Positions 1 to 7,109 of a stretch of 45,369 bases of DNA are shown in pieces. Origin of the DNA: CAYHSW01 sp964431075 (GTDB lineage Bacteria; Patescibacteriota; Microgenomatia; JAMCZE01); NCBI GenBank assembly GCA_964431075.1, contig CAYSID010000006.1:1-45369 (forward strand), given 5' to 3'. A model generated the notes under the pieces. The model searched no databases. It had not been told where the DNA came from and saw only the letters and a list, made by a program, of their open reading frames with translations. The number at the start of each line of letters is the position of its first letter. The first letter of the stretch is position 1. Position numbers and translations under genes: made by a program.

Positions 1-1
1 A

Positions 2-313
2 GGAAATGGAGAGGTAGAAATCATTGATTATAAAACGGGGGCCAATGTTCCCAGCAAGCGGGAGATTGACGCCAATTTACAAATGACAATTTACGCCCTG
101 GCCGCGGCGGCGCAATTTCCGGTTGAAAAAATTAAATTGTCTTTTTATTACTTCGATACAGGATCGAAGGTTACAACCATCCGAACCAAAGAACAGTTGG
201 AAGAGGCGAAAAATGAACTCCTTGCCATTCGTGACGAAATCCAGCTTTCCGATTTCCGGTGTTCCAGTTCTGTGATTTGTCAAAACTGCGAATTTAAAAT
301 TTTGTGCAATTAA
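2..313 (+). CDS. C-terminal end of PD-(D/E)XK nuclease, probably a UvrD/AddAB-type helicase-nuclease (partial)
   Basis: Only the last 103 codons are present; the gene enters from the left edge in frame 2 and stops at 311-313. The first visible residues, GEVEIIDYKTG, are the Asp and Lys part of the PD-(D/E)XK nuclease motif found at the C-terminus of UvrD/PcrA-like helicases and AddA/AddB. The last residues contain CSSSVICQNCEFKILC; the C-x2-C-x5-C part matches the iron-sulfur cysteines that staple AddB/Cas4-type nuclease domains. The likely role is DNA end processing in recombinational repair. The helicase part is outside the window, so the full architecture is inferred. Its stop overlaps by 4 bases the end of the convergent femAB-like gene. 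Confidence 0.75.
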   Translation, partial: GNGEVEIIDYKTGANVPSKREIDANLQMTIYALAAAAQFPVEKIKLSFYYFDTGSKVTTIRTKEQLEEAKNELLAIRDEIQLSDFRCSSSVICQNCEFKILCN

Positions 314-1077
314 TACTCCATCGCTTTCCCCCCCCAGCCCATTTTAAATTTTGTAAATCCCAGCCAGGACCTATTTTCGTTTGGGTATCTTTCATCATAA
401 ATCCCCTCAAGGTCCATTTTTTTAACCCCTAATTTTTTAAAATATTTGATGGCTTCGGATAAAAGCAAATATTGAGAGGAAAGTTTTCGGCCGGTCGGTG
501 TGGAGAAGGCATACATGTAATGAACGGTATCGTTATTTCTAATAAACAACGCTCCGGAAACATAAATTATCATGCTAGTGCTGCTGGAGCTACACAAGGA
601 TGATAAAAATAAATAAGAATCATTGTTAAAAGTTCTTGCTAAATTATTTATTTCTTTTGAAATTGGTATCCAGAAACCGCGGTCGCGGGCATTCTGATGC
701 CACAACTTTACAAATTCTTTAAGGATGTTCTCCTGCGTTGCAGGATGACATCCTGCAACAAGAGATTTTTCGGCCTTTCGAATTTCGTAACGGGTATCTT
801 TGGGAATATTTAAATTTTCTAAATCAATAATTACTGTTTTGGTTGGTATAAGATGCCAATCGGAGCCCGGTTCGATATTTGTTTTAATTGCCCGGTATTT
901 TTTTTGTAGAATTTTTAATTTATTTAAATCAAGCTTGTTTGGTCTTTGAATTTTTATAACTGAAAACCAGAGGATTTTTTTGATAAAGACATTAGTGTCG
1001 TCAATTTTTTCTACAATCCACCCCAAGGATCGCATGTAGTTGGCGTATTGTTCTGACTGCCTAATATCTGCTTGCAC
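310..1077 (-). CDS. FemAB-like aminoacyl/GNAT-fold transferase (downstream copy)
   Basis: This protein resembles the FemA/FemB/FmhB peptidoglycan bridge-forming transferases (GNAT fold, aminoacyl-tRNA dependent in characterised members). Supporting stretches are IRQSEQYANYMRSLGW near the start, KTVIIDLENL and the C-terminal YFKKLGVKKMDLEGIYDERYP. It lies directly downstream of a second FemAB-like gene on the same strand, so the two probably form one unit. The start is uncertain. The frame is open to a TTG at 1104, but those extra residues (LRFARND) come from the inverted repeat at 1081-1154, so I use GTG 1077; ATG 1038 is the next choice. An in-frame palindrome at 737-759 encodes VAGCHPATQE, which looks like a repeat-derived insertion. 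Substrate unknown. Confidence 0.7.
   Translation of the reverse strand: MQADIRQSEQYANYMRSLGWIVEKIDDTNVFIKKILWFSVIKIQRPNKLDLNKLKILQKKYRAIKTNIEPGSDWHLIPTKTVIIDLENLNIPKDTRYEIRKAEKSLVAGCHPATQENILKEFVKLWHQNARDRGFWIPISKEINNLARTFNNDSYLFLSSLCSSSSTSMIIYVSGALFIRNNDTVHYMYAFSTPTGRKLSSQYLLLSEAIKYFKKLGVKKMDLEGIYDERYPNENRSWLGFTKFKMGWGGKAMEY
737..759. repeat. 23-bp perfect palindrome inside a femAB-like gene
   Basis: GTTGCAGGATG, one central base, then CATCCTGCAAC: two perfect 11-base arms. It is in frame in the surrounding gene. A related 23-base hairpin with the same GCAGG...CCTGC core lies in the non-coding region at 8901-8923, suggesting a small dispersed palindromic family. Confidence 0.7.
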
Positions 1078-1080
1078 GGC

Positions 1081-1154
1081 GTCATTGCGAGCGAAGCGAA
1101 GCAATCTTCTAAACTAAAGACAGATTGCCACGTCGCTACGCTCCTCGCAATGAC
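1081..1154. repeat. Inverted repeat (MITE/REP-like) between the two femAB-like genes
   Basis: Left arm 1081-1106 begins GTCATTGCGAG and ends GCAATC; right arm 1123-1154 begins GATTGC and ends CTCGCAATGAC. The outer 11 and inner 6 bases are perfectly complementary and the middle is degenerate (GAAGCGAA against GTAGCGACGTG). There is no coding capacity of its own, although reading into it falsely extends the downstream gene at its N-terminus. Size and symmetry fit a non-autonomous miniature repeat or a transcribed hairpin. Confidence 0.75.
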
Positions 1155-1156
1155 AA

Positions 1157-2137
1157 CTAACGGTTTAGAAGTCTTTTTATTTTATACAATGGGAATCTAA
1201 TTTTATTAGCTAAGTTTATTAATGAATATGCGGGTTTATCAAAAACCAAATCATAGGCTCCCGGATAATGAACTTCCTGTCCGCCAAAACCTTTTTTAAA
1301 GAAATATGTCCCGTACCAGGGGTCTGCCGAATCGGGTTTGTTTTTATAGGAACTCCAAAAATCGTATGTGTGGCAACCAAGTTTTTTGCCAAGCTTCATG
1401 GCCTCAAAATGTAAAAGATTGTTGGGCATTTTTTCCCGATGTTCGGAAGACCAGCCGCCGTAAGGGAAAGATAAAACACCGTTAAAATTAAAGAACATGC
1501 CGCCGGCGACCGGTTGATTGTTTACTTCTGCCATCAGCAGATAAACCATTTTTGCGGGTGCCAAAACTTTCCACAAAGTTCGTAAATAATCATCTGATTT
1601 GGCAAAAAAACCCTGACGTATCTGAGTTGAGTTGTACATTTTGATAAAAATCTCAAGAGATTCGAGGTCATCTTTCGGTAAAACCGTGACTCCGGCTTTT
1701 TGGGCTAATTTTATGTTGTACCGGGTTTTCTCATGCATGCCGTTTAACAACTCCTCTTCGGTTTTAGTTAAATCAACAACAATGGTGTGTTTTGGCAGAA
1801 TCGGTTGTCCGACCGGAAGTTTCATTTCTGAAACTGGTTCTAGTTTAAGAAAAACAGCATTATTTTTGCGGCAGATTTCCGTAATCGTTTCCAGACATTC
1901 GTTCGTGGGGACAGTCGTCCGGGGCAGATAAGCAACCGCCTTATTTAAGTACGGAGTGTTATGGAAAAAAACTTGGTAAGCACGGGATAAATTTCCTTTT
2001 TCGAAGAATCCCAAGCGGAGAATTTTTGGAACCCCGGTTTGTAACCGGAACTGTCCCCATTCCCAGCCTTGAGTGATATGTTGTGCCAACCGGTTTTGTA
2101 TTTCCCGTTCGCCTTCAGCCACTTCACGTACCATCAT
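1157..2137 (-). CDS. FemAB-like peptidoglycan bridge/acyl transferase (upstream copy)
   Basis: 326 residues, the usual length for single-unit Fem transferases. Recognisable features are the opening ITQGWEWGQFRLQTG, HTIVVDLTKTEEELLNGMHEKT, the MHEKTRYNIKLAQKAGV stretch typical of the family, and GCHTYDFWSSYKNKP near the C-terminus. Known relatives add amino acids to the peptide of lipid II or peptidoglycan; here the exact donor and acceptor are not deducible. The start is the first of two adjacent ATGs; a TACAAT box lies exactly 6 nt upstream (2144-2149 on the complement), so the mRNA would be leaderless. It diverges from the 2173 gene with only 35 bp between them. Confidence 0.8.
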   Translation of the reverse strand: MMVREVAEGEREIQNRLAQHITQGWEWGQFRLQTGVPKILRLGFFEKGNLSRAYQVFFHNTPYLNKAVAYLPRTTVPTNECLETITEICRKNNAVFLKLEPVSEMKLPVGQPILPKHTIVVDLTKTEEELLNGMHEKTRYNIKLAQKAGVTVLPKDDLESLEIFIKMYNSTQIRQGFFAKSDDYLRTLWKVLAPAKMVYLLMAEVNNQPVAGGMFFNFNGVLSFPYGGWSSEHREKMPNNLLHFEAMKLGKKLGCHTYDFWSSYKNKPDSADPWYGTYFFKKGFGGQEVHYPGAYDLVFDKPAYSLINLANKIRFPLYKIKRLLNR

Positions 2138-2143
2138 GAAATA

Positions 2144-2149
2144 ATTGTA
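2144..2149 (-). promoter_or_regulatory. -10 box of leaderless promoter for the upstream femAB-like gene
   Basis: On the minus strand TACAAT is followed by six bases and then ATG 2137. With the usual 6-7 nt between the -10 box and +1, transcription would begin at the start codon. Confidence 0.5.
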
Positions 2150-2172
2150 TCAGATTTGCTAAAATATAGGCT

Positions 2173-2553
2173 GTGGCGAATTTTAAGTTCAGATTCTCAA
2201 AACCGTCACCGGAGATTACGGCCTACTTTGACAGGTTTTTTACTATGTCTCTGGTCTTCTGGTTTGCGTTCAACCTTGCATCGCTGTTGATAATTATTTT
2301 ATTCAAAACAACCCTGCCTTCAGATATTCCGCTCTATTACAGTCGGATATGGGGGGAGACAAGACTGGCAAAGAATAGTATGTTATTTCTGTTACCCGTC
2401 GGGAGTTTGTTACTTGGGACCTTTAATGTTGGGATAATTATAAAGTTTTTGCAGGAGGAAAAATTTATTACCAGACTGGTTGTGGTAAATAACGCCGTGA
2501 TTTCTTTTTTATCGTTTCTTGCTGTTTTTAATATTATAACCATTATGCAATGA
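2173..2553 (+). CDS. Small conserved-looking membrane protein, function unknown
   Basis: 126 residues from a GTG start at 2173. Three hydrophobic spans are visible, around residues 25-45 (LVFWFAFNLASLLIIILF), 70-90 and 100-123. Between the first two lies PLYYSRIWGETRLA. I do not recognise a characterised family. It leads a plus-strand operon: its stop overlaps the start of the WecA/MraY-like gene (ATGA at 2550), and the UbiA-type gene follows with an overlap, so it may assist undecaprenyl-linked glycan assembly. A TAAAAT box sits 7 nt upstream of the GTG. Confidence 0.65.
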   Translation: MANFKFRFSKPSPEITAYFDRFFTMSLVFWFAFNLASLLIIILFKTTLPSDIPLYYSRIWGETRLAKNSMLFLLPVGSLLLGTFNVGIIIKFLQEEKFITRLVVVNNAVISFLSFLAVFNIITIMQ

Positions 2554-3662
2554 TCTGGGAACTGGGTTTTATCAGAAATGTAGTTTTTCTGCCGTTCGTC
2601 TTTGCGGCCTTTTGTGTCGCCGCGGCTGTCCCGGCGGTTATTTCACTTGCTAATTATTTTAGACTCGTTGATGATCCGGCTAAGCGCCTGCACCCCGCCC
2701 ATACCGAAGAAAGAATAATTCCCCGGGCAGGAGGATTGGCAATTTTTTTGGGGCTTACCGCCGCCTCTTTTATGTTTATCCCCTTTTCCAAGGGGATGAT
2801 GGGAATTATTCTTGGCGCTGGTCTATTGGTGGTGGCCGGTTTGGTTGATGATTATAAGGATATCCACCCGTATGTGCGCTTGGTAATAAATTTTGCCTCG
2901 GCCCTCCTGGCTGTCGGCGGAGGGGCGGGAATTTCCTATATTACAAATCCTTTGACCGGGGGGGTCGTGAATTTTGACACTTGGAGAATTTCTTTTGAAT
3001 TTGCCGGGTCGCATAGTTTTTTACCGATTGCCGATTTAATTGCGGTTCTGTGGATTGTTTGGACGATGAATATGGTCGGATGGAGCGGTGGAGTTGACGG
3101 ACAGATGCCCGGATTTGTCACAATCTCTGCCGTAGTCATCGGAATTCTGTCCCTTACCCAGTTGTCCGTTGAAAATTTTCCTGCCTGGATAGGAACAACT
3201 TTGGCCTTTACGACTGCCGGAGCGTATTTTGGTTTTTTATTGTGGAACAAATATCCTCAAAAAATTATGCCCGGTTATGGAGGAAAGTCCTTGGCAGGAT
3301 ATCTGTTGGCCACGTTGGCAATTTTATCCACGGCCAAATTGGGAACAGCGATTTTGGTTTTGGGGGTCCCAGTAGTTGACGCGTTATTTGTTAAAACGAC
3401 CCAGGTTTTACAAGGGAAAAATCCTACTCTGGGGACCAGAACTTTTCTTCACCACCGGATGCTTGACGCGGGTTGGAGCAAGCCAAAAATTGCCTTGTTT
3501 TACTGGGGCCTTTCGGCTATACTTGGAATAATTGCCTTGTTTTTAGGTACCCAGCAAAAGTTTTTTGCCATAATAATTTTGGCAATACTGATCTTGATGA
3601 TCATCATATGGTTGAATTTTTATACCAACTGGCTAAAGCCGCAAGAGTTAGACAGTGGCTGA
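2550..3662 (+). CDS. WecA/TagO/MraY-family polyprenyl-phosphate sugar-1-phosphate transferase
   Basis: An integral membrane enzyme of the glycosyltransferase-4 (MraY/WecA) family, which moves a UDP-sugar 1-phosphate onto polyprenyl phosphate at the cytoplasmic face and so starts a lipid-linked glycan. Motifs in order: PRAGGLAIFLG (about residue 52), GLVDDYKDIHPYVR (about 96-109, the catalytic DD), NMVGWSGGVDGQMPG (about 174, a variant of the usual NxxNxxDGxDG), and FLHHRMLDAGWSK (about 297, the HHR loop). 370 residues, normal length, about ten membrane spans. The Trp-Ser-Gly variation in the third motif suggests a subfamily distinct from classical WecA. Coupled to both neighbours by overlaps. 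Confidence 0.85.
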   Translation: MIWELGFIRNVVFLPFVFAAFCVAAAVPAVISLANYFRLVDDPAKRLHPAHTEERIIPRAGGLAIFLGLTAASFMFIPFSKGMMGIILGAGLLVVAGLVDDYKDIHPYVRLVINFASALLAVGGGAGISYITNPLTGGVVNFDTWRISFEFAGSHSFLPIADLIAVLWIVWTMNMVGWSGGVDGQMPGFVTISAVVIGILSLTQLSVENFPAWIGTTLAFTTAGAYFGFLLWNKYPQKIMPGYGGKSLAGYLLATLAILSTAKLGTAILVLGVPVVDALFVKTTQVLQGKNPTLGTRTFLHHRMLDAGWSKPKIALFYWGLSAILGIIALFLGTQQKFFAIIILAILILMIIIWLNFYTNWLKPQELDSG

Positions 3663-4555
3663 AAAACGGAGTGGTTTTCGCGGCAATCATTTTTGCCGGC
3701 CAATTTTTTAACCCTGTTCCTTTTTGGAATTCATTTGCGGCGGCCGTTATTTTTTGTCTACTTTCCAGCGGAATTTATTTACTAAACGATATCGTTGATG
3801 TTAACTCTGATAGGACCCATCCATTTAAAAAATTCCGGCCTATCGCTGCCGGGAAAATTTCTATCCCCATCGCCCTGACAATTTCAATAATATGTCTTTT
3901 AAGCGCTCTTTCTTTGTCGTTTGTCTTACTACCGAAACCGTTTTTCTTTGTAGTTATTGGCTTTTTAATTTTACAATTTGCCTACATTTTCTATTTAAAG
4001 CACATCGCCCTTTTAGATGTTATTGCCATTGCTTTAGCCTTTATTATTAGAGTTTTTGCCGGAGAAACTGCGACCGGGTTTCATATTAATATCTGGTTAT
4101 TTTTTACTATCGTTTCTTTGTCTTTATTTCTAGCTCTTGGCAAAAGGCGGGGAGAATTGACTTTATTAACTACGGCGGACGGGATTTTACCAAAAACTCG
4201 AGCGACGCTTTTGCATTACAGTGAAAAAATGCTTGATGTTTATTTATCGATGTTTTCTACCGCTACTTGGCTGACCTACGCTTTTTACGCTTTTTTAGCC
4301 GAACCGTTAACGGTTAAAATGTCCATCGGGAATTTTTTTGAAGAAAATTTGTTTATGGCCGCTGCCGACCGGAAATGGCTGATGTTGACAGTGCCGCTAG
4401 TTATCTATGGGGTCATGCGGTACCTCCAATTGATTTACGAAAAACACGAGGGCGAATCGCCGGAAAAGGTGTTGTTGTCGGATAACCCCCTGCTTCTTAC
4501 TATTGCTCTTTGGGGATTGATGGTCTTCGTGATTGTTTATGGAGTCGGGAAGTGA
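3608..4555 (+). CDS. UbiA-superfamily decaprenyl-phosphate phosphoribosyltransferase-like protein
   Basis: About 315 residues with many membrane spans. The Mg/pyrophosphate motif reads NDIVDVNSDRTHP followed by KFRPIAAG (about residues 57-80). This fits DPPR synthase (the Rv3806c type, which transfers phosphoribose from PRPP to decaprenyl phosphate) better than quinone-type UbiA. A second motif region is LGKRRGEL (about 180). The frame is open back to 3473, but I choose ATG 3608 because the extra residues lie wholly inside the upstream gene and carry no family sequence; even so it overlaps that gene by 55 bases. The pairing with a WecA/MraY homologue suggests lipid-linked pentose or glycan synthesis. 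Confidence 0.8.
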   Translation: MVEFLYQLAKAARVRQWLKNGVVFAAIIFAGQFFNPVPFWNSFAAAVIFCLLSSGIYLLNDIVDVNSDRTHPFKKFRPIAAGKISIPIALTISIICLLSALSLSFVLLPKPFFFVVIGFLILQFAYIFYLKHIALLDVIAIALAFIIRVFAGETATGFHINIWLFFTIVSLSLFLALGKRRGELTLLTTADGILPKTRATLLHYSEKMLDVYLSMFSTATWLTYAFYAFLAEPLTVKMSIGNFFEENLFMAAADRKWLMLTVPLVIYGVMRYLQLIYEKHEGESPEKVLLSDNPLLLTIALWGLMVFVIVYGVGK

Positions 4556-4556
4556 A

Positions 4557-5408
4557 CTACTTTACCTTCTCGATATAACTGTCGCTGACCCAACCCTCCA
4601 GAGAGTCTTTAAACCGGATCTTGGTCCAGCCGGCTTGTTCTTCAAGTAGAGGAAATTTATCTCCGGGGTTGACGCGGCCGGATTCGGTCGCGGCAGTTGA
4701 CGGGCCAAAGCGGACTCGTAGCCAGCCTGTTGGGGTGGATTTGATGGTGACGTAGGGTTTTTCCATAACCGCCGATTTTGTAGCGGTTGGAGTTGGGGAG
4801 GGAACAACGATGGTAGAACCGGTTTCCTCCGCCTTAGCCATTTCAATGGAGATGTTTAATCGATAGCCGGTCACGGCCCGGCCCCTGATTGACCGCTCCC
4901 GGAAACCGGGATAAGAAATGCTGATTTCGTGGTCAGTGGCGGTAGTGTCAGAAATGGTCAGGGGGGTAGTTCCAACCGATTTGCCGTCAACTTTTATGAT
5001 TGCCCCGCCTGGATCGGAGACAACGGCAATTTCCGTAGCTTTGCTGTCGGCTAATTTTTCTAACGTTAAGGTCTCGCCGGCCATCAGTTCCGGGTTTTCC
5101 GAAAGTTCTCGGTTCACAAAGGTAATCGTGTCGTTTACAAGTTTAATTTTTGACTCCCAACTTACGGCTTTACCGTTCAAAACGGCGCTGATTTTAAGAT
5201 CGTAATCTCCCGGTTTTTGCCCCTCGTTTTTTACCGGGGTTTCTCCGATTCTTTGTCCGTTTAAAAAAACTTCGGTTTTGGGAAAAGATTGAACTTGAAT
5301 CGCCGCTATCCCTTGATTATCCCAAAAAAGGACCTTAATCAAGATACCTGCTCCGGCGATAAAAATAAAAACCCCTAACAAACTTACAGCTAAAGCCCTT
5401 TTAGTCAT
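4557..5408 (-). CDS. Membrane-anchored protein with PEGA repeats and an SH3 domain
   Basis: 283 residues. An N-terminal hydrophobic segment (about 6-28) would anchor it. Then come two PEGA-like units, one with TEVFLNGQRIGETPV (about 45-60) and one with AIIKVDGKSVGTTPLTI (about 138-155), a Pro/Thr linker (SPTPTATK), and a C-terminal bacterial SH3 domain, GWLRVRFGPSTAATESGRV to EGWVSDSYIEKVK. Such proteins are usually extracytoplasmic and bind surface glycan or peptidoglycan. It is the second gene of a two-gene minus-strand unit, overlapping the end of the AI-2E-type permease by 8 bases. Molecular target unknown. Confidence 0.8.
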   Translation of the reverse strand: MTKRALAVSLLGVFIFIAGAGILIKVLFWDNQGIAAIQVQSFPKTEVFLNGQRIGETPVKNEGQKPGDYDLKISAVLNGKAVSWESKIKLVNDTITFVNRELSENPELMAGETLTLEKLADSKATEIAVVSDPGGAIIKVDGKSVGTTPLTISDTTATDHEISISYPGFRERSIRGRAVTGYRLNISIEMAKAEETGSTIVVPSPTPTATKSAVMEKPYVTIKSTPTGWLRVRFGPSTAATESGRVNPGDKFPLLEEQAGWTKIRFKDSLEGWVSDSYIEKVK

Positions 5409-6363
5409 TGTTTTTAAAATGATATAGAAACTCCCTCGCTATTATAACAAACGCCGATGTCACCGGAACAGCAAAGACTGCTCCCCAGAAACCGGCAACT
5501 TTAAAACCGATGACGAAGGATAAAAGAACGAAAATCGGGTGTAATTTTAGAGTTTCCCCAATTATTTTTGGAGAAACGACGTTATAAATTATTTGTTGAA
5601 GCAGGAACAATACAATCACGGTTATAAGACCGGTGTTGAGCGAAACCATCATTGCCGGCAAAAGTGGCGGTAACACCGCAAGAACGGGACCGACAACCGG
5701 GACAATGGCCAAAATGCCGGCAAGAATTGAGGCGGTTAGGGCGTAGCTGACACCAAGAATTATCAGGACTAAGAAGGTCGTCAGACCAACAATTACTCCT
5801 AACAGCACCTGAACCCGCAGAAAACCGGCAAAACTCGTGTTGATAACCTTTTCCAAAAACCTAAACTCATTTTTCCAGTCATCGGGCATCAATTCATAGA
5901 TTGTTTTGACAATCCGGTCGCGATCGATCAAAAAATAAAAGGAAAAAATTAAGACCAGTAACAAGTTAAATGCGGCGGCGGTCACTTCCTGAACGATGGT
6001 GACGGAGTTGGACAGCGTTCCGGTGGCAAATTTCTGCAGCCATTCAGGGGCGGCTTCAATAAACGGCGGCAGAGCCCCGGCTAAAATTGTCAATTGGGAA
6101 GCAAGGGTAGGAATAACGACGATGCCAAAAATTGTTAAAAAAATTCCTAAAAATAAGTAAACAATCCCGGCGGCAATTAACCGTGACAAATTGTTTTTGG
6201 TAAGTTTTTTAATGACTGGTTCCAGGATAAAGGCTAGAAGCCAGGAAAGAATAAGGGTCAAAAAAACGTCAGAAAACATCCCCAAAAACCCCCAGGCAGA
6301 TTGGAGTAAATACAGTCCGGCAATAATTGAAAGAAGAATATAGAGTACCCGTTTTTCGTCCAT
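5401..6363 (-). CDS. AI-2E/PerM family membrane transporter (copy 1)
   Basis: 320 residues with the typical family layout: N-terminal spans, a soluble section with WLQKFATGTL, then spans including GILAIVPVVGPVLAVLPPLLPA (about 215-240; a family signature near the middle of the C-terminal half) and KIIGETLKLHPIFVLLSFVIG near the end. The family includes YdiK, PerM and TqsA, with substrates from autoinducer-2 to Na+/H+; the substrate here cannot be assigned. A TATGAT box ends 6 nt before the ATG, predicting a leaderless mRNA. A second family member lies at 41063-42043. Confidence 0.85.
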   Translation of the reverse strand: MDEKRVLYILLSIIAGLYLLQSAWGFLGMFSDVFLTLILSWLLAFILEPVIKKLTKNNLSRLIAAGIVYLFLGIFLTIFGIVVIPTLASQLTILAGALPPFIEAAPEWLQKFATGTLSNSVTIVQEVTAAAFNLLLVLIFSFYFLIDRDRIVKTIYELMPDDWKNEFRFLEKVINTSFAGFLRVQVLLGVIVGLTTFLVLIILGVSYALTASILAGILAIVPVVGPVLAVLPPLLPAMMVSLNTGLITVIVLFLLQQIIYNVVSPKIIGETLKLHPIFVLLSFVIGFKVAGFWGAVFAVPVTSAFVIIAREFLYHFKNND

Positions 6364-6369
6364 GGTGTT

Positions 6370-6375
6370 ATCATA
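6370..6375 (-). promoter_or_regulatory. -10 box of leaderless promoter for AI-2E transporter copy 1
   Basis: The minus strand reads TATGAT, then AACACC, then ATG at 6363: the same 6-nt spacing as at several other genes in the window. Confidence 0.5.
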
Positions 6376-6383
6376 CCACAGAT

Positions 6384-7109
6384 ATGAAACAAAGCGAGCT
6401 TCTAGCCCACGTTTATTCGTCGATTTTTAAATACCCTTTGTCGTTAAAAGATGCCAGGTTATGGCGGATTAAGCTCCGGAAAAATTCTGACAAAAAACTG
6501 GAACAAGCAAAGATTGTGACGCAATCTCTGCAAAAAATCCCCTTTGTTGAGGCGGTGTTTTTAACCGGTTCCGCAGCGGCCGGTAATGCCGGGAAGACAG
6601 CAGATATCGATTTAATGATTGTAACAGCCCCAAATACTTTATGGCTATCCCGTTTATTAATTACCTTTTACTTAAAATATAAGAAACTTTACAAAAATAT
6701 CATTTGCCCAAACATTTATTTAGATACCAACCATTTAGAAATTAAGCTAAAAAATCTTTACACTGCCCACGAGGTATTACAAGCCAAATGTTTATTCGAC
6801 CGATCGAATATTGAGACTTTGTGGTTAACAAAAAATAAATGGACACAAAACTATTTACCATATGTCTATAAGTCAAAAATAGAAAAATTAAAAATTGAAA
6901 ATCCATTAAAAATTGAAAATTGTAAATTAAAGATTTTGCTGCCGTTTGAAATTGCGGCCTTTTTTATCCAGTTTTTCTATCAGAAGCAGCGGCAAACGAA
7001 CGAATCAGTTGGTTGGGGTTACGCCTTTTTCCACCCCCGTGATTTATCTAAAGGCGTTTTGAAAAAGTTTGATAAAAAATTGAAACAATTGGGTATAATG
7101 AAACGGTGA
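6384..7109 (+). CDS. Nucleotidyltransferase-fold protein (NTP_transf_2-like)
   Basis: 241 residues. The core reads VFLTGSAAAGNAGKTADIDLMIV (about residues 54-76, GS then DxD), the metal-binding signature of MNT/polymerase-beta type nucleotidyltransferases. I start at ATG 6384; the in-frame extension to 6327 runs into the divergent gene. The remaining domains are not recognisable. Residues around 165-190 (KLKIENPLKIENCKLKI) are encoded by an AT-rich repeated stretch at 6885-6935 that looks like an in-frame low-complexity insertion. It overlaps the start of the next gene by 4 bases (GTGA). Substrate unknown: it could modify RNA, protein or a small molecule. Confidence 0.7.
   Translation: MKQSELLAHVYSSIFKYPLSLKDARLWRIKLRKNSDKKLEQAKIVTQSLQKIPFVEAVFLTGSAAAGNAGKTADIDLMIVTAPNTLWLSRLLITFYLKYKKLYKNIICPNIYLDTNHLEIKLKNLYTAHEVLQAKCLFDRSNIETLWLTKNKWTQNYLPYVYKSKIEKLKIENPLKIENCKLKILLPFEIAAFFIQFFYQKQRQTNESVGWGYAFFHPRDLSKGVLKKFDKKLKQLGIMKR
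6885..6935. repeat. AT-rich degenerate direct repeats inside the nucleotidyltransferase gene
   Basis: Units of the type AAAATTGAAAATT recur, encoding KLKIEN, LKIEN and CKLKI. The same word appears as TTCAAATTGAAAATTG at about 7163-7178 in the next gene and as TTGAAAATTGTAAATTG downstream of smpB (23480-23496). Confidence 0.6.
7094..7099 (+). promoter_or_regulatory. -10 box (TATAAT) of leaderless promoter for the SpoIID-like gene
   Basis: A perfect TATAAT followed by six bases and the GTG start at 7106. It lies within the end of the upstream gene, so the SpoIID-like gene can be transcribed separately. Confidence 0.5.

Noticed and set aside
1632..1931. Plus-strand reading frame of about 99 codons inside the femAB-like gene
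   Set aside because: It is antisense to a well-supported FemAB coding region and has no ribosome site or similarity.
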